From: Isoetes taiwanensis
Taxonomy: Eukaryota; Streptophyta; Lycopodiopsida; Isoetales; Isoetaceae
Length of the DNA: 64,000 nt
Direction of reading: 5' to 3'
Assembly: GCA_021234155.1 (NCBI GenBank)
Contig: JAJEKV010000011.1
Coordinates: forward strand, 10,333,712-10,397,711
Each line of letters starts with the position of its first letter. The stretch's first letter is position 1. The position numbers were made by a program, and so were the translations under genes. A model generated the notes under the pieces. That model did no database searches. It had not been told where the DNA came from and saw only the letters and a program-made list of their open reading frames with translations. This document shows positions 25,196 to 35,399 of this stretch, piece by piece.

Positions 25196-25713
25196 ACACA
25201 CCCTAATAGTTTAGTGTTCATTTGAGGCAGATGGTATTGTTCAAGAGGTTTCTGGACCAACATCCAGAAATTTTTGGCAGATGCTTCAGATGCTTCAAGA
25301 TGCATTTAAAGAAAAATACTCTGAACATATTTTCCTATTGGCTGCTGGTTACCATATTTTATTAGTGTGTAGATCATAAATTCTGCACCTTGAAATTCCT
25401 TGTTGGCTTTAATGTTTGTTTTGGTATACTATTTCAGTAATTGTACTTTGCATTTTATAATTAATGACAAAATTTAAACTGTCATTAACTTGAGTTGCAC
25501 CAAAAACTTGAGTTGCAAACTAAGTACCAAACATGTTTCTTATATCTATACAGAAAAGGATAGAAATAGTTCAGTTAACTAAAAGAACAGTGGAAACTCA
25601 GAGAACAGTTAAAGCAAAAAAAATAGTCACAACAGCTGTAGAGAAGAGGAGTTTCATTAATGAAAAAGCTTTACAAAAAATGGAAAAGCTTTACAAAAAA
25701 CAAGGCTTGATCT
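25196..25713. other. Unassigned DNA after the low-complexity block
   Basis: No recognisable gene. A Lys/Thr-rich open frame at 25,533-25,850 (+) includes duplicated AAAAGCTTTACAAAAAA words at 25,660-25,700. It overlaps the better minus-strand frame at 25,714-26,039, so I do not call it as coding. Confidence 0.4.
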
Positions 25714-26039
25714 TCAGGCCATCTTCAGCTCTATATGAAGGTGGTCCTCCACGGCATGCATCTTCATTTCGAGGAGTCGCTCCTCGTCGAGGTAAGCCTC
25801 ATGCACCCATTCGATCACCCGCAACGAAGCGACAGCCTGATGATCCATGATGAGCTTCTCCACCTCTGGTGGAGTGAACTTCGCCCTGACTGTAACCGAG
25901 TGGCCTCCGGAGGAAGACACGGATTCTCCGGAGGAAGACATTGATCCTCCGGAGGAAGAGGAGGACCGTGTGGCGGGGGAGGAGCAGGCACAATGGCCGG
26001 GATAGTGTTCCTGCGGAGTGTGGTCTTGAACTTGGCCAT
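25714..26039 (-). pseudogene. Unknown Ser/Pro-rich protein fragment, frameshifted
   Basis: On the minus strand an ATG at 26,039 opens MAKFKTTLRRNTIPAIV. It runs into a three-fold repeat of CTCCGGAGGAAGA (plus strand, 25,913-25,965), encoding Pro/Glu- or Ser-rich repeats depending on frame. A second frame then gives FTPPEVEKLIMDHQAVASL, EWVHEAYLDEERLLEM and ends at 25,714. The second part has balanced amino-acid composition and looks like real protein, so I infer one frameshift within the repeat. No family is recognised. GC content is higher than in the neighbouring DNA. It may be part of a retroelement ORF. Confidence 0.35.
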
Positions 26040-26679
26040 GGCGGAATGGGGAAGGAGTGAAGGAGATGGCGGAATTAGACGATGGGGACGGAATGGGCGG
26101 AATGAAGCTGCAGGGCAGAATTTTGGGAATAAAAGGGATGTTTGCATGCATACGATTTTGTTTCGGGAATTAGGCAGAAGAGGAAAGGGATGTATCCATG
26201 CATACGATTTCACACCTCGGGAGCCGATCCACCCACCTCAACATTTTTGCAAATGTAAAATGGATAGGTTGAACCATATTATGAGACCAATTGCTTGGTA
26301 TGCAGTTAGCACAACCCTAACACAAAGTTAGCAATATCCCACATGCATATATCACAAAAATCGCGCGCATATATAAGTAGGGTTTTGCTGCTTCATTGAT
26401 AAGTGTGGATAGAGATTAGATGTTGAAAAGTTATGGCTCACCGCTTTGTAATCTTGATTCATGTGCCGGGCATCATAACTTGTCCCAAGATGTAATCCTA
26501 GTCCACCCTTTTTTTTAGTAATGGGCTCAAATATCCCACATGCATTCAATGTTCCACATGTTCAAATCAACAATTGCCAAATCAACAAATGCCAAATGAA
26601 TGGATTATGTTAAGGCATATTGTGTACCTATGCATATTGTGTTTGGTAAAGCGTGAGTCAACAATATAGAGATAATAAG
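26040..26679. other. Unassigned DNA
   Basis: The first 150 bp are purine-rich (GGAATGGGGAAGGAGTGAAGG type) and could be the leader of the minus-strand frame ending at 25,714. The GCATACGATTT word is repeated at about 26,148 and 26,199. Nothing else can be supported. Confidence 0.4.
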
Positions 26680-26990
26680 GAATATTCCTTATTACCTTGA
26701 AAGGAATATTCCTTATTGCATTGAAAGGAATATTCCTTAAGCTTAGTTATCGAGGAATATTCCTTATTACCTTCAAAGGAATATTCTTTAGTTTGTTTAA
26801 GTGCACCCATAGTTACAAGGAATATTCCTATTACCTTGAAAGGAATATTCCTTTTTGCATTGGAAGGAATATTCCTTAGTGCCTAGTTAACAAGAATATT
26901 CCTTATTACCTTCAAAGGAATATTCTTTAGTTTGTTTAAGTGCACCCATAGTTACAAGGAATATTCCTTATTACATTGAAAAGAATATTC
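26680..26990. repeat. Array of twelve GAATATTC palindromes with ~140-bp higher-order period
   Basis: Exact GAATATTC starts at 26,680, 26,704, 26,728, 26,755, 26,779, 26,820, 26,843, 26,867, 26,894, 26,918, 26,959 and 26,983. The spacings 24-24-27-24-41 then repeat as 23-24-27-24-41, so a five-palindrome unit of about 140 bp is present in nearly two and a half copies. Most copies are extended to AAGGAATATTCCTT. The octamer fits both the plant P1BS motif (GNATATNC, bound by PHR1-type MYB factors) and a minimal heat-shock element (GAAnnTTC). Function is not shown; it may simply be a minisatellite. Confidence 0.9.
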
Positions 26991-28019
26991 CTCATTGAGT
27001 ATAGCCCTTTCATTTGAGCTAGGCTTGTGGGATATATGCCAAAGATCAACCATTGGCCAATTGGGTCTGAAAAAGAGGACAGTGGGAAAGATTTTGAGAA
27101 AAGGATGTTGAACAAATCATTGGTTAAGGAACAAATCATTGGCATGGTACGAGCCATACCGTAAAAAGGGGGAGAAGGGAATAGACAGGATAAAAATTCC
27201 TTTTTACCTGTGGTGACCGGGTTGATTCCGATGGCGGAGGAGATCGAACGACTAGATCACAATCCATATCCCCAATTCAAATGCAAACTCACCGGCGCAC
27301 CCGATTCTTGAGGAGATCAATGCCGAAACGGAAACCAATTGAACAAAATCAAACGGAGAGGCAAATACGAAGTTCGAGAGGTTCTCCTATTCTTAAACAT
27401 GCTTTTGTTCCTAATCTAACAATTGCTTATGATGTTCTACTACAATGATGCACGAGAGGAGACTTAACAATGTTGGAAGCATGGATCGAGCTATGGGAGT
27501 AGCGGACAACAAGGGGATGAGGAATCCCAATTATCTAAAAGCGTAAACTAGAGAGTATTCTCATTCAAACTTAAACAGAAGTTGTGCATGCAAAAGCAAT
27601 CAACAAAGTCTTTGAAAAGGGCTGAGGTTTGGAGATTCAATAGCCTCAAACCATACTTTTTACCAATCTCTATCATAAATGGCAAATGTGCGAGAAGCAC
27701 ATGTCTTGCTTGCTCATTAGACTTCACCAACTTCCAAACAAATTTGTCCCGGACACTCTTCTCACAATTTTGGGAATGGGGACCATTGCTGATCTCACAC
27801 CTGCAGACCTTTCGGATGAATCTTGAGTCTTGAATCTTGAATCTTGAGACCTTCTCACATGATTTTTTACAACTTACACTAAGTATAATTGATCTTGGAA
27901 CTATATAAACAATATATTAATGTTTGTGTTTTAATCTGGTTCACATTCTGATTACATTCAGGTTTGCAAGTCCATGCCTTAGTGCATAGAAAAGTTACTT
28001 CAACAACAGGGTTAACATA
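26991..28019. other. Unassigned DNA between palindrome array and transposase-like gene
   Basis: No gene can be supported. A short frame starting near 27,319 (MPKRKPIEQNQ) looks like a basic N-terminus but does not continue. TCTTGAATC words are repeated near 27,820-27,850. This region is 3' of the transposase-like gene on the minus strand. Confidence 0.4.
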
Positions 28020-28344
28020 TTACGTAGATTCTACAATCTCGGCAAATTTCCCAAAGAACATTTCATGCCAATAGTTAGTCGGTTCATATGCATAAGATGT
28101 ACCTTTAATCTTATGTTTGATCTGCTCAATGGAAATCTCACCCCAATTCTTGACTTCGGGATGGACAAGAACTTTCTTTCCTTGAATAAGCCTCTGTACT
28201 TTTGATGGCAACCAGAATCAATTCAAAGTAGTTACCAGCTATAACTTCATTACCACAATAAAATTCATTTCCATAGTCATCCTTGGTGTCTTCTTCGAGG
28301 GCATGTTTCACTACATAATTTGGATGAGATAATAAGGGACCCTT

Positions 28345-29855
28345 TCATAATTGTGCCGGGGATGTGAATGATGCAAAATAATCTCCAACCTCGCGCCTTT
28401 GTCTCATCCACATTGTCCACGCCATTTGCCCACAAGTCCTCCTGCCTGCACCCATCTTCTTCAACATTGTCCCTTTGTTTGTAGGCTCTAGTTTTCTCAA
28501 CTCCCACCTGCCACAATGATCAGCATTCTCACAAGCAGGCCAATCAAAATTGATGCATGCCTTACAAAAACATGAAAGAGATCTACACATTAACTTTGTT
28601 GGATCATTTGGATCTATGGATGATACGCAATGAAGAGATTGCACCCCTTTCACTTTGGGAGCACATCAAATCTTTGGGAAACGGTCAATGTCGGACACCT
28701 TCCAAAATACCCTTTCCACATCAGAATTTTTCTCTTCAAGAACCTCACATGCGGTTTACGCATTTTTTATCACTTTCCCATCCTTTTTCTTTGTTGCTCG
28801 CCGAGCCATAGTTTGGCTATGGCTCCTTCTCCGTCATGTGTGCCCTTCCCATGTCCTGAGCCAAAGAAATTCCAGTGCATTCTGATCTTATGCTCTTGAT
28901 GATACCTAGTTACATGATAGAAAGCTCTTCTCGACTTGAATTGGGCTGCACAATCGGCCGGACCAAACTAAGTGGTATTTCATATGGCCAAAGACCATTT
29001 TCTTTCAGCCAATTGAGGTGCATCTTGAATGCTTTTTGTACAAAGTGAGTATCATGTGTTTTGTCATCTGAAATAAAGAAGTGCACACATTTCCTCATTT
29101 TACCACTGTACCTTGAACATCGTGATGTGGACCAATATGCTGATTTGTTCATTGTACCAATGTTGTGCTTGAATCTCGTTGAATGGCTTCAAAGTATAAT
29201 TCTCCGAAAATCAACAACCGATAATACGGTATCATCAATCGAAGACTCTTCATGGATTCCTTGAATTGTTTGCTTTCTGCCAATGTGCCACAAAGTTATG
29301 ATATACAAACTTCGACATATGATCAAACATGTTATCCAACATATTACTGGAGCTGCCTTTCTTGTCAATTAGCTTTAGTCTTCGTGAAGTTCCTTTCTTC
29401 GTGGGCTCATTAACGTAACCATAGACTTGCCAATCAAGCGTTTGATCAATCTGCTCCTTGTATTCTCTTGGACACAACTCAATTAATTGTTTCCCACAAT
29501 TTCCACAATCTGATTTGATACATTGTAGCTTATGCCACTCGTTGCCTGCTTCTCTGTCACATACTATAGCCCTCCAAAATGTGCTAACATTATCAAATGT
29601 CTTGTTCTTGGCTTGACATATTCCAGCATGAGCTTCAGATGCGCACACACCACAATTGCACGAACAATTTTCATGGAGTCTTGACCTCATCAAATTAAAT
29701 GCATGCTTGTACAGATCTGATTGCTCATGTTTCACGCAACAACATGTGTTTCTTTCCTTTAGCTTTCTAATGCAAGAAGGTTTTAAGTATTCAAATTGCC
29801 TAAGCCCAATCCGAACCTCTGGATACTGATCCACAAAATTCTGGAATAATTCAGC
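28345..29855 (-). pseudogene. Catalytic-core-like region of the transposase gene
   Basis: Starts at an acceptor (TTTTACAG before position 29,855 on the minus strand). The first 200 residues are Cys-rich (RNTCCCVKH, ENCSCNCGVC, KSDCGNCGKQ, many CxxC pairs), suggesting zinc binding. HNFVAHWQ ends that part. The following segments are in shifting frames: SVVDF and AQHWYNEQISILVHI (near 29,240-29,130), HFFISDDKTHDTHFVQ (about 29,090-29,040), DCAAQFKSRRAFYHVTRYH and WNFFGSGHGKGTHDGEGA (about 28,960-28,800), and SLSCFCKACINFDWPACEN (about 28,590-28,530). The order is that of the intact family. Only the frame is lost. Confidence 0.6.
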
Positions 29856-30365
29856 CTGTAAAATTACAGTGAAATAAAATTAGTCACCTCATTACATTAC
29901 ATTACATACAAATCTTTTACATATTCAAGACCCTAAACTCCCACACATACATGTACATTCTGACATGAATTTTATTTCATTTACTATGAAGTCACATATT
30001 TTTTTGACAATTAATACATCTCCACACTAATTTCTTCTTAGTTACTACCTACATCTACAATACATCCAGAATATACATGTAAACAAATATATATCTAGAA
30101 TATACATGTAAACAAATATACATGTACGTGTTGCCATGAAATAATTTGACATTTCCATGTAGAACAACTAGGGCAGACTGCATCTACATTACATTCAAAA
30201 AGTAAAGAAATCTGTTACAAACTTTACATCAGTGTTACAAAATAAAAGACATTTTTATTCTGCCAAAAAGTAAAGAAATCTACAAACTTTACATCAGTAT
30301 TACAAAATAAAAAACATCTTTATTCTGAAAAACAAGATGCAATTACAGCTAAATTACAGTCGTAC

Positions 30366-31076
30366 CTGTGTAATGTCAATATATTGAATTGGTTGTGTCC
30401 TCTTCTTCATGACATCTCTAATTTTTGGTGAAACCTTTGAGTTATCTAACCAAAACTGAGCAACCATATCCTTCATAGCCTGATCTATCGTATTTGTTCT
30501 TGGATTTCGACCTGCTAATGCCCACAGATTTGTTCCACCTAGTGACATTCTTTTCCTTCTCTCCACTGCTAGTTTCATATTTATAGGATGTATTTTCAGC
30601 AACTTAGCTGCTAGTGGAGTCTTCTGTAATTCTCCTTCCTCTCCAACCACCATAGATAGTACAAAATGCTTTGTAGCAAGTCTGTCATTGCTATTTGCAT
30701 TTTTGACGTCTTGGAGGCCATCCTTTAAATTCTTTACCAGATCTGTTTTCACGATAGCCTCTTGAGACCTTCCAATGACTGGCTCAAATAGGAATTGCAA
30801 TCTTTTGTCCTGCAATAATCTTCTTGCAAATATACTTTGATGTTTTGGAGTCAAATTAGATACCTCATTCATTATGAGATTTACAGAAGCATTCACCTTT
30901 CTTCTAATTGGCCTTGTCACGTATCCACCCCTACAAACCCTCTGTTTCGATTTTCTTTGCCTGCTTGTAACAGTGCTTTCCGAAACTTCATCAACAGGAG
31001 GATTGAAATCAACCCGATCTCGACCTCGAAGTGCTTGCATGAGAGTCCAATCCTTCTTCCATAGTTTCTTCTTCAA
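30366..31076 (-). pseudogene. N-terminal exon of the transposase-like gene
   Basis: An uninterrupted frame of about 237 codons from an ATG at 31,076 to a donor (CACAG before GTACGA). It is strongly basic: Lys/Arg clusters near residues 2-7, 40-46 and 56-60 could act as a nuclear signal. It is predicted to be largely helical (LTPKHQSIFARRLLQD, LVKNLKDGLQDVKN, KLLKIHPINMKLAVERRKRM). The last codons (QPIQYIDITQ) join across the intron to AELFQNFVDQYPEVRIG. I know no named domain here. Confidence 0.5.
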
Positions 31077-31576
31077 CCGGGTGCTTTAAGACATCGATCC
31101 ATTCTCGCGAAGGGGATACAACATCTCGCACAAAAAAATCGAGATTATTAACCGTGATTTGTATTATCGCTTGAAGGGATTTGTATTATCGCTTGAAGGA
31201 AAGGGATTTCAATTTCCTCAAGATACATTTGTTTCTTGAAATGCATTCGATTTAGGAGCAAAATATAATCGATTCGGGCCAAGTTTTCGTTGAGGTAGAA
31301 TCCGGAGCCATGTTTGATCGATTGAGGAAAGTTCAAAATGTGCGCCAAAGCTTTTTTTTTTTTTTTTTTCGCAGGCAAGATATTTAGATTTTATTGATAG
31401 AGAAGCTAGTACAAGATTTCGGGAGGATTTGGTATAATTATGGAGAATATTGTACGTCAACCGCCTTTATTAATGATAGGCAACTCCATGTAAAATTCAA
31501 AATGTACATTACAAACACTTTAACCCAGTTCAAATTTTTACATCAATATACAAAAAAATTCAATCACCCTTTCATG
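31077..31576. other. Spacer with poly-T run
   Basis: Lies upstream of the transposase-like gene (minus strand) and could hold its promoter. TTGTATTATCGCTTGAAGG occurs twice at about 31,161-31,199. An uninterrupted run of more than 20 T lies at about 31,346-31,369. No gene is seen. Confidence 0.4.
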
Positions 31577-31768
31577 CTTCTACCCAACTGCCTATGCATG
31601 CATGGCCCTGTTTCTGCCTGTGCACTGTGATCAAATAGCATGCATGGCCCTGTTTCATGCCCGCCTTTATTCAAGTAACTGCCTGTGCAACTTAACTCAT
31701 GCAGAAATTTAGTGCATTCTTAATCTGTGATCCAGCGTAAGACAAGCAAATATATAGCCTGTCAACAA

Positions 31769-32130
31769 CTGCTTTTGGCAATTTACCCAAGTACCTGGAC
31801 AGAGTTACAAGGCCAGGCTTTTCATCTAGCAGCAGGATGGTTGCTTTGGACTATCTGGAAAAGACGAAGATTGGTAATCTTCAAAGGTCTGGATGTGGTA
31901 GATAATCGTGTTCTCCAAGAAGCTCAAGGTTACATTGTAAAGTCGTATCATTGTTCTTCACTTGCCCCTCGCAAGAGGCGAGTGATTTTTGAGGAGTTTT
32001 TGGATGTGCACTCTTATGCTTAGGCAGGTTGCTTCACTCGGTGGGTCTCCGCTTATCCGCTGAGATTTTATTCCTGTCTCTGCATTTATACTTGTATTTG
32101 ACTCTTTGATTGAATAAAGTCTGACGTCCT
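31769..32130 (+). mobile_element. 5'-truncated LINE fragment (C-terminal end)
   Basis: Present in unit 1 of array R and absent from units 2 and 3, so it is a recent insertion. The open frame (to 32,023) contains GWLLWTIWKRRRLVIFKG, the W-LLW-WK-R pattern typical of the C-terminal end of plant LINE ORF2. It is followed by an untranslated tail with GATTGAATAAAGTCTGACG. TCAACAA is present at both ends (31,762-31,768 and 32,131-32,137) and is a candidate target duplication. Confidence 0.7.
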
Positions 32131-32604
32131 TCAACAAAAAAATTAAGATAATACAATTCCCTGCAGCATGAAATACTAGACCTTAGATTTTTTAGAGCTT
32201 AGACTGAGCCTTTTAGTAGACAATATGAATCGATGCAATCATAGATTTGTGTCTCTGTTGTTCCAAATGCTGAAGCCATAGTGTTTAAACCCCTGGCTTA
32301 AGAAGCATTTAAAAGACATCTATATATTATCTAGCTTCACTATTAATTCAAGAGCAAGTACCTTACAAGAAAATAGCTTAGCTTAACAACCACATGCCAG
32401 CGACTGCAAAGACATGCACATTGATTGCCCAATTATTTATTGTTCTGAGCAGATCTATACATTAAATAGAGTGGCAAACAAATATACCAACAATTACTAT
32501 AAATGCTATTGCAGATAAGCAAAGCACACATCCAGTATAATAGCAAATGCATGCACCCTTATTTATTGTGAAGAAAATAGCAAAAATAACTTAAGGCACT
32601 GAAA

Positions 32605-33232
32605 GTGAAGTCCTTGTGTTCGCTTAGATGTTTTCATGTTCATTTGAGAGGAAGGCAATTGCCCATAGCTACATTTGTTCCTTGTAAATCCAATGTATCG
32701 CCACCGTGCATGCGCAAGACTGCCGTGATCTTCCAATACCGATTGCACTCTTTCAATTACTGGGTTATTAAAAAACATGTAATATTGCATCATCACAGCT
32801 CTATCTTGCCAATTTTCTTGAGCTAAAACCTGTCAATGTTCATGTTCAAAAATTTCGCAGCATAAGAGGAAGCATAGCAAGTTCTTCCTGCAAATAGATA
32901 GGTTATCAAGCAAATGTGCTAGAATTATTATGTTAAGCCTATTGCAAATTTACACCCATATTTATTGTGAACAGAAATATAACAATGAAAATAACTTAAG
33001 CAGACCTGCGATACTTTGTGTCTGCTTTAATATCATCAGCATTGCACATTTGTTTGATAGAAGGATCACTGCACATAGCTCCATCATTCTCTTGTAGATC
33101 CACTGCAATACTAGCTGTATGCTCAAGACTGCTACAATTCTCCTTATCAGTGTGCCCTTCAGCTTGGATTACTAGCAACATGCAATATAGTGATCTGTGC
33201 ATAACTTTCTGGCTTTCTAAGCCAAGAGGCAA
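32605..33232 (-). pseudogene. Two diverged copies of an unknown exon in array R unit 1
   Basis: The stretch 33,232-33,018 (minus) is open and reads MPLGLESQKVMHRSLYCMLL ... DGAMCSDPSIKQMCNADD. The stretch 32,796-32,605 is a diverged paralogue by alignment of the DNA: TTGTGTCTGC/TTGTGTTCGC, CATAGCT, CTTGTA and CTCAAGACTGC/CGCAAGACTGC match in order. The flanking CCCTTATTTATTGTGAAGA and CCATATTTATTGTGAACAG also match. This shows an older duplication of about 400 bp inside the unit. The first block recurs at 36,447-36,208 and 40,032-39,840. The family is unknown; it may be a captured host exon. Confidence 0.45.
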
Positions 33233-35399
33233 AACCGGAATACCCTAATTAGGGTTCAAGAAAGGGCTCAAGGAAAGCATCCGGGTCTGATCTTATCTTT
33301 TAATCTGCCGAAACCCTAAATCATGCCAAATCAATGCCAATTGTATGGTGGCAACAGAGCGTTCCAAGTCCGTGCAATAGCCAAGCTCATGGGAAAAATT
33401 AGGGCTACGGTTTTCATAGCCGGATGAATTTCGTTTTTGCTACTGCATTTTTTTTCCAAAATGTATTTCGTTTTTGCAACCAGCCAAGTTAAAAATATCA
33501 CCTTCTCATAAAAATATTAGAAAACCATATGACACTAGAACCTATACAGATACAAATATAATTTTGATCATAGATCACTTTATACATTAGGTAACGTATC
33601 ATGCACATACATATCTTCCATACCGTAAAGCTCCAAATGCGGAGCATATCTGGCAAGAGCTCCAGTTTTTGAGCCTTATGACTACAATGCCTTTGCATCA
33701 TTTGAGCCGTAGATATTAAGCCTTGCATATCATGACCACATATGCCTGTGCAAATCATTTGAATAATAAAAAAACCCTTCCTCCTTCCGTAGATAAAGGG
33801 GGCCCTATTCTTTATCAGACCAAACATGGAATATGTAATGGTCTGTTTATAGCAACAAGGGGAGTAGGGCCTTGTTGCTACAAGGGCCCTACCCCACCTA
33901 TGTTCTTTATGAAAAACTGTCTACTCACACTTATTGGCAAGCTCCCTATAATGTACCATTATTCTAACCATCAATGCTTGCTTCAGCAATGTACGCATTT
34001 GAATAGAATAAAGATAAAATTTGAGAGAGAATTACCTTGCAGGCAAGCCTGTCTGTATGGGCACAGGTTGTTGCTACCAGTCCAAATGTTGGCTGAAAAT
34101 CATCAAAGTTTTCAGAACATTATGAAGCAAGATGCATACAATGTTAGCAGAAAATCATCAATTTTTTCGGAGCATTATATTCCAAAAAGCCCAATGGCAT
34201 TTTCCAAAAAGCCCAATGGCATTTTCAAACATGCCCAATGGCATTTTCCAACTTATACCATGGATCTCCAACCTATGGATTACTTGTAGCATCATTTCCA
34301 ACCTATCATTTCTAGCCTATGCCCCTTCCTATAAATGTTCAAGAAGTATTAGTAACAAAATATACACACCTGTACTTTAACCAATTCTTAAGGTCTCTAG
34401 TATAACTAGAGAACTGAGTAAGAGAAAAAACACCTTTTAAAATCTGTTTAAATAGACTTTTACCTTTCATGGACTTTTGCAAAGACCACTTCAGGCCAAT
34501 TTGCAGCCTTAAGCCAAAACAGGTGTAAATTTGACTTAAGCCCTAAGAATGGTTAACATTTATTAAATCACAAGAATTTACCAGAATCTATAGCCAATAA
34601 CATTTTCGTCCAAATAACAATTTCGTTTTGTCAATCATATTAAAACTTTGGTCCATACATCATGTTTACCTTCAGGAAAGTTCAGAATTGACTTTCGAAC
34701 ACCTTAAGATTACATAAATTTTGGGATCAATCCCATAGAACTCTCAGCAGACTTGATATCTTCATATCTTCAATGCCGCAAATGTATCTTCAATGTCATC
34801 ATGTCTTATAGCTTTCCAACTTGAATAATTGGGAAAACAAACCAAGGAGCAAGAAACCTGGTTACCTGTAGTAGAACCAAAGGACAGTTAGCCTTAATCA
34901 GGGTAAGAGCCTAAGCTACTAGCAGGTAAGCTATAGGTTTCTTGAGCTTAACGCCCTTCACCTCATTTGCAATCCAAACCACAATAGAGCGAGCATACAT
35001 GCAATTGAAATTATGCGCAAAAAATACCAAGGAGCTCTGCCCTAGTTAAATAACCAGCCAGCATCCTCTACTTTACACATGCATGCTAAACAAACCTCTA
35101 GCTATGCTAACTCTGCCAGAATAGTAACGTAAAGAGCATATTGTGCGAATATCGCTATTGCAAAACCCTATGCAGTAGCAGCAGTATTATTTTCGAGAAT
35201 TTATCATTGTGACCACTCATAAACCAGCATAAGCAACGTTACTTTGGACCTCTGGAGTAAGCATAATTAGCAGATAGGCATGTTCCTCTGCTTAATCATA
35301 CATTGCTATTACATAACCCTATAGGTTAACAATAATATTTCAGGGAATAATACGTCAGTTTAACTTGAAACATTCTTGCACTTAGTCAGATTCTATTTA

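Larger units (their letters stand above)
28020..31076 (-). pseudogene. Uncharacterised Cys-rich DDE-like transposase gene, broken
   Basis: On the minus strand three coding blocks can be joined in order: an N-terminal exon (31,076-30,366), an intron of 510 bp (GT at 30,365, AG before 29,855), and a long core (29,855 to about 28,345), with the C-terminal end at 28,020-28,211. The core shows motifs that I recognise from a recurrent, poorly named protein family in repeat-rich plant and other eukaryotic genomes: IGLRQFEYLKP, RNTCCC, HNFVAHWQ, FFISDDKTHDTHFV, DCAAQFKS, WNFFGSGHGKGTHDGEGA and SLSCFCKACI. Conserved acidic residues in VVDF, ISDD/DCAAQFKS and HDGEGA could be an RNase H-like catalytic triad (inference). 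Frames change near 29,250, 29,100, 28,970 and 28,700, so the copy is dead. Confidence 0.6.
31577..35399. repeat. Tandem array R, unit 1
   Basis: First of three direct copies. It begins with a leader of short sub-repeats (GATCAAATAGCATGCATGG followed by CCCTGTTTC). It contains two homologous exon-like blocks (32,605-32,796 and 33,018-33,232) and a segment around 33,600-33,700. A short triple repeat of CCCAATGGCATTTTC lies at 34,192-34,250, and a leader-like AAACCCTAAATC at 33,310. It carries a private insertion at 31,769-32,130. Compared with unit 2 it keeps about 325 bp (32,580-32,905) that unit 2 has lost. Confidence 0.9.

Noticed and set aside
24619-25305. Long open frames through the CCACCA/GGTGTG block on both strands
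   Set aside because: His/Thr/Pro or Val/Trp/Gly low-complexity translations of a simple repeat; not genes.
26680-26990. CRISPR-like array
   Set aside because: Repeats are short palindromes with unequal 23-41 bp steps and related spacers in a eukaryotic nuclear context; a higher-order minisatellite fits better.
33723-34289. 188-codon plus-strand frame (also 36,937-37,554)
   Set aside because: Runs through GCCCTACC and CCAATGGCATTTTCC short repeats with no recognisable domain; conserved between copies only because the DNA is nearly identical.
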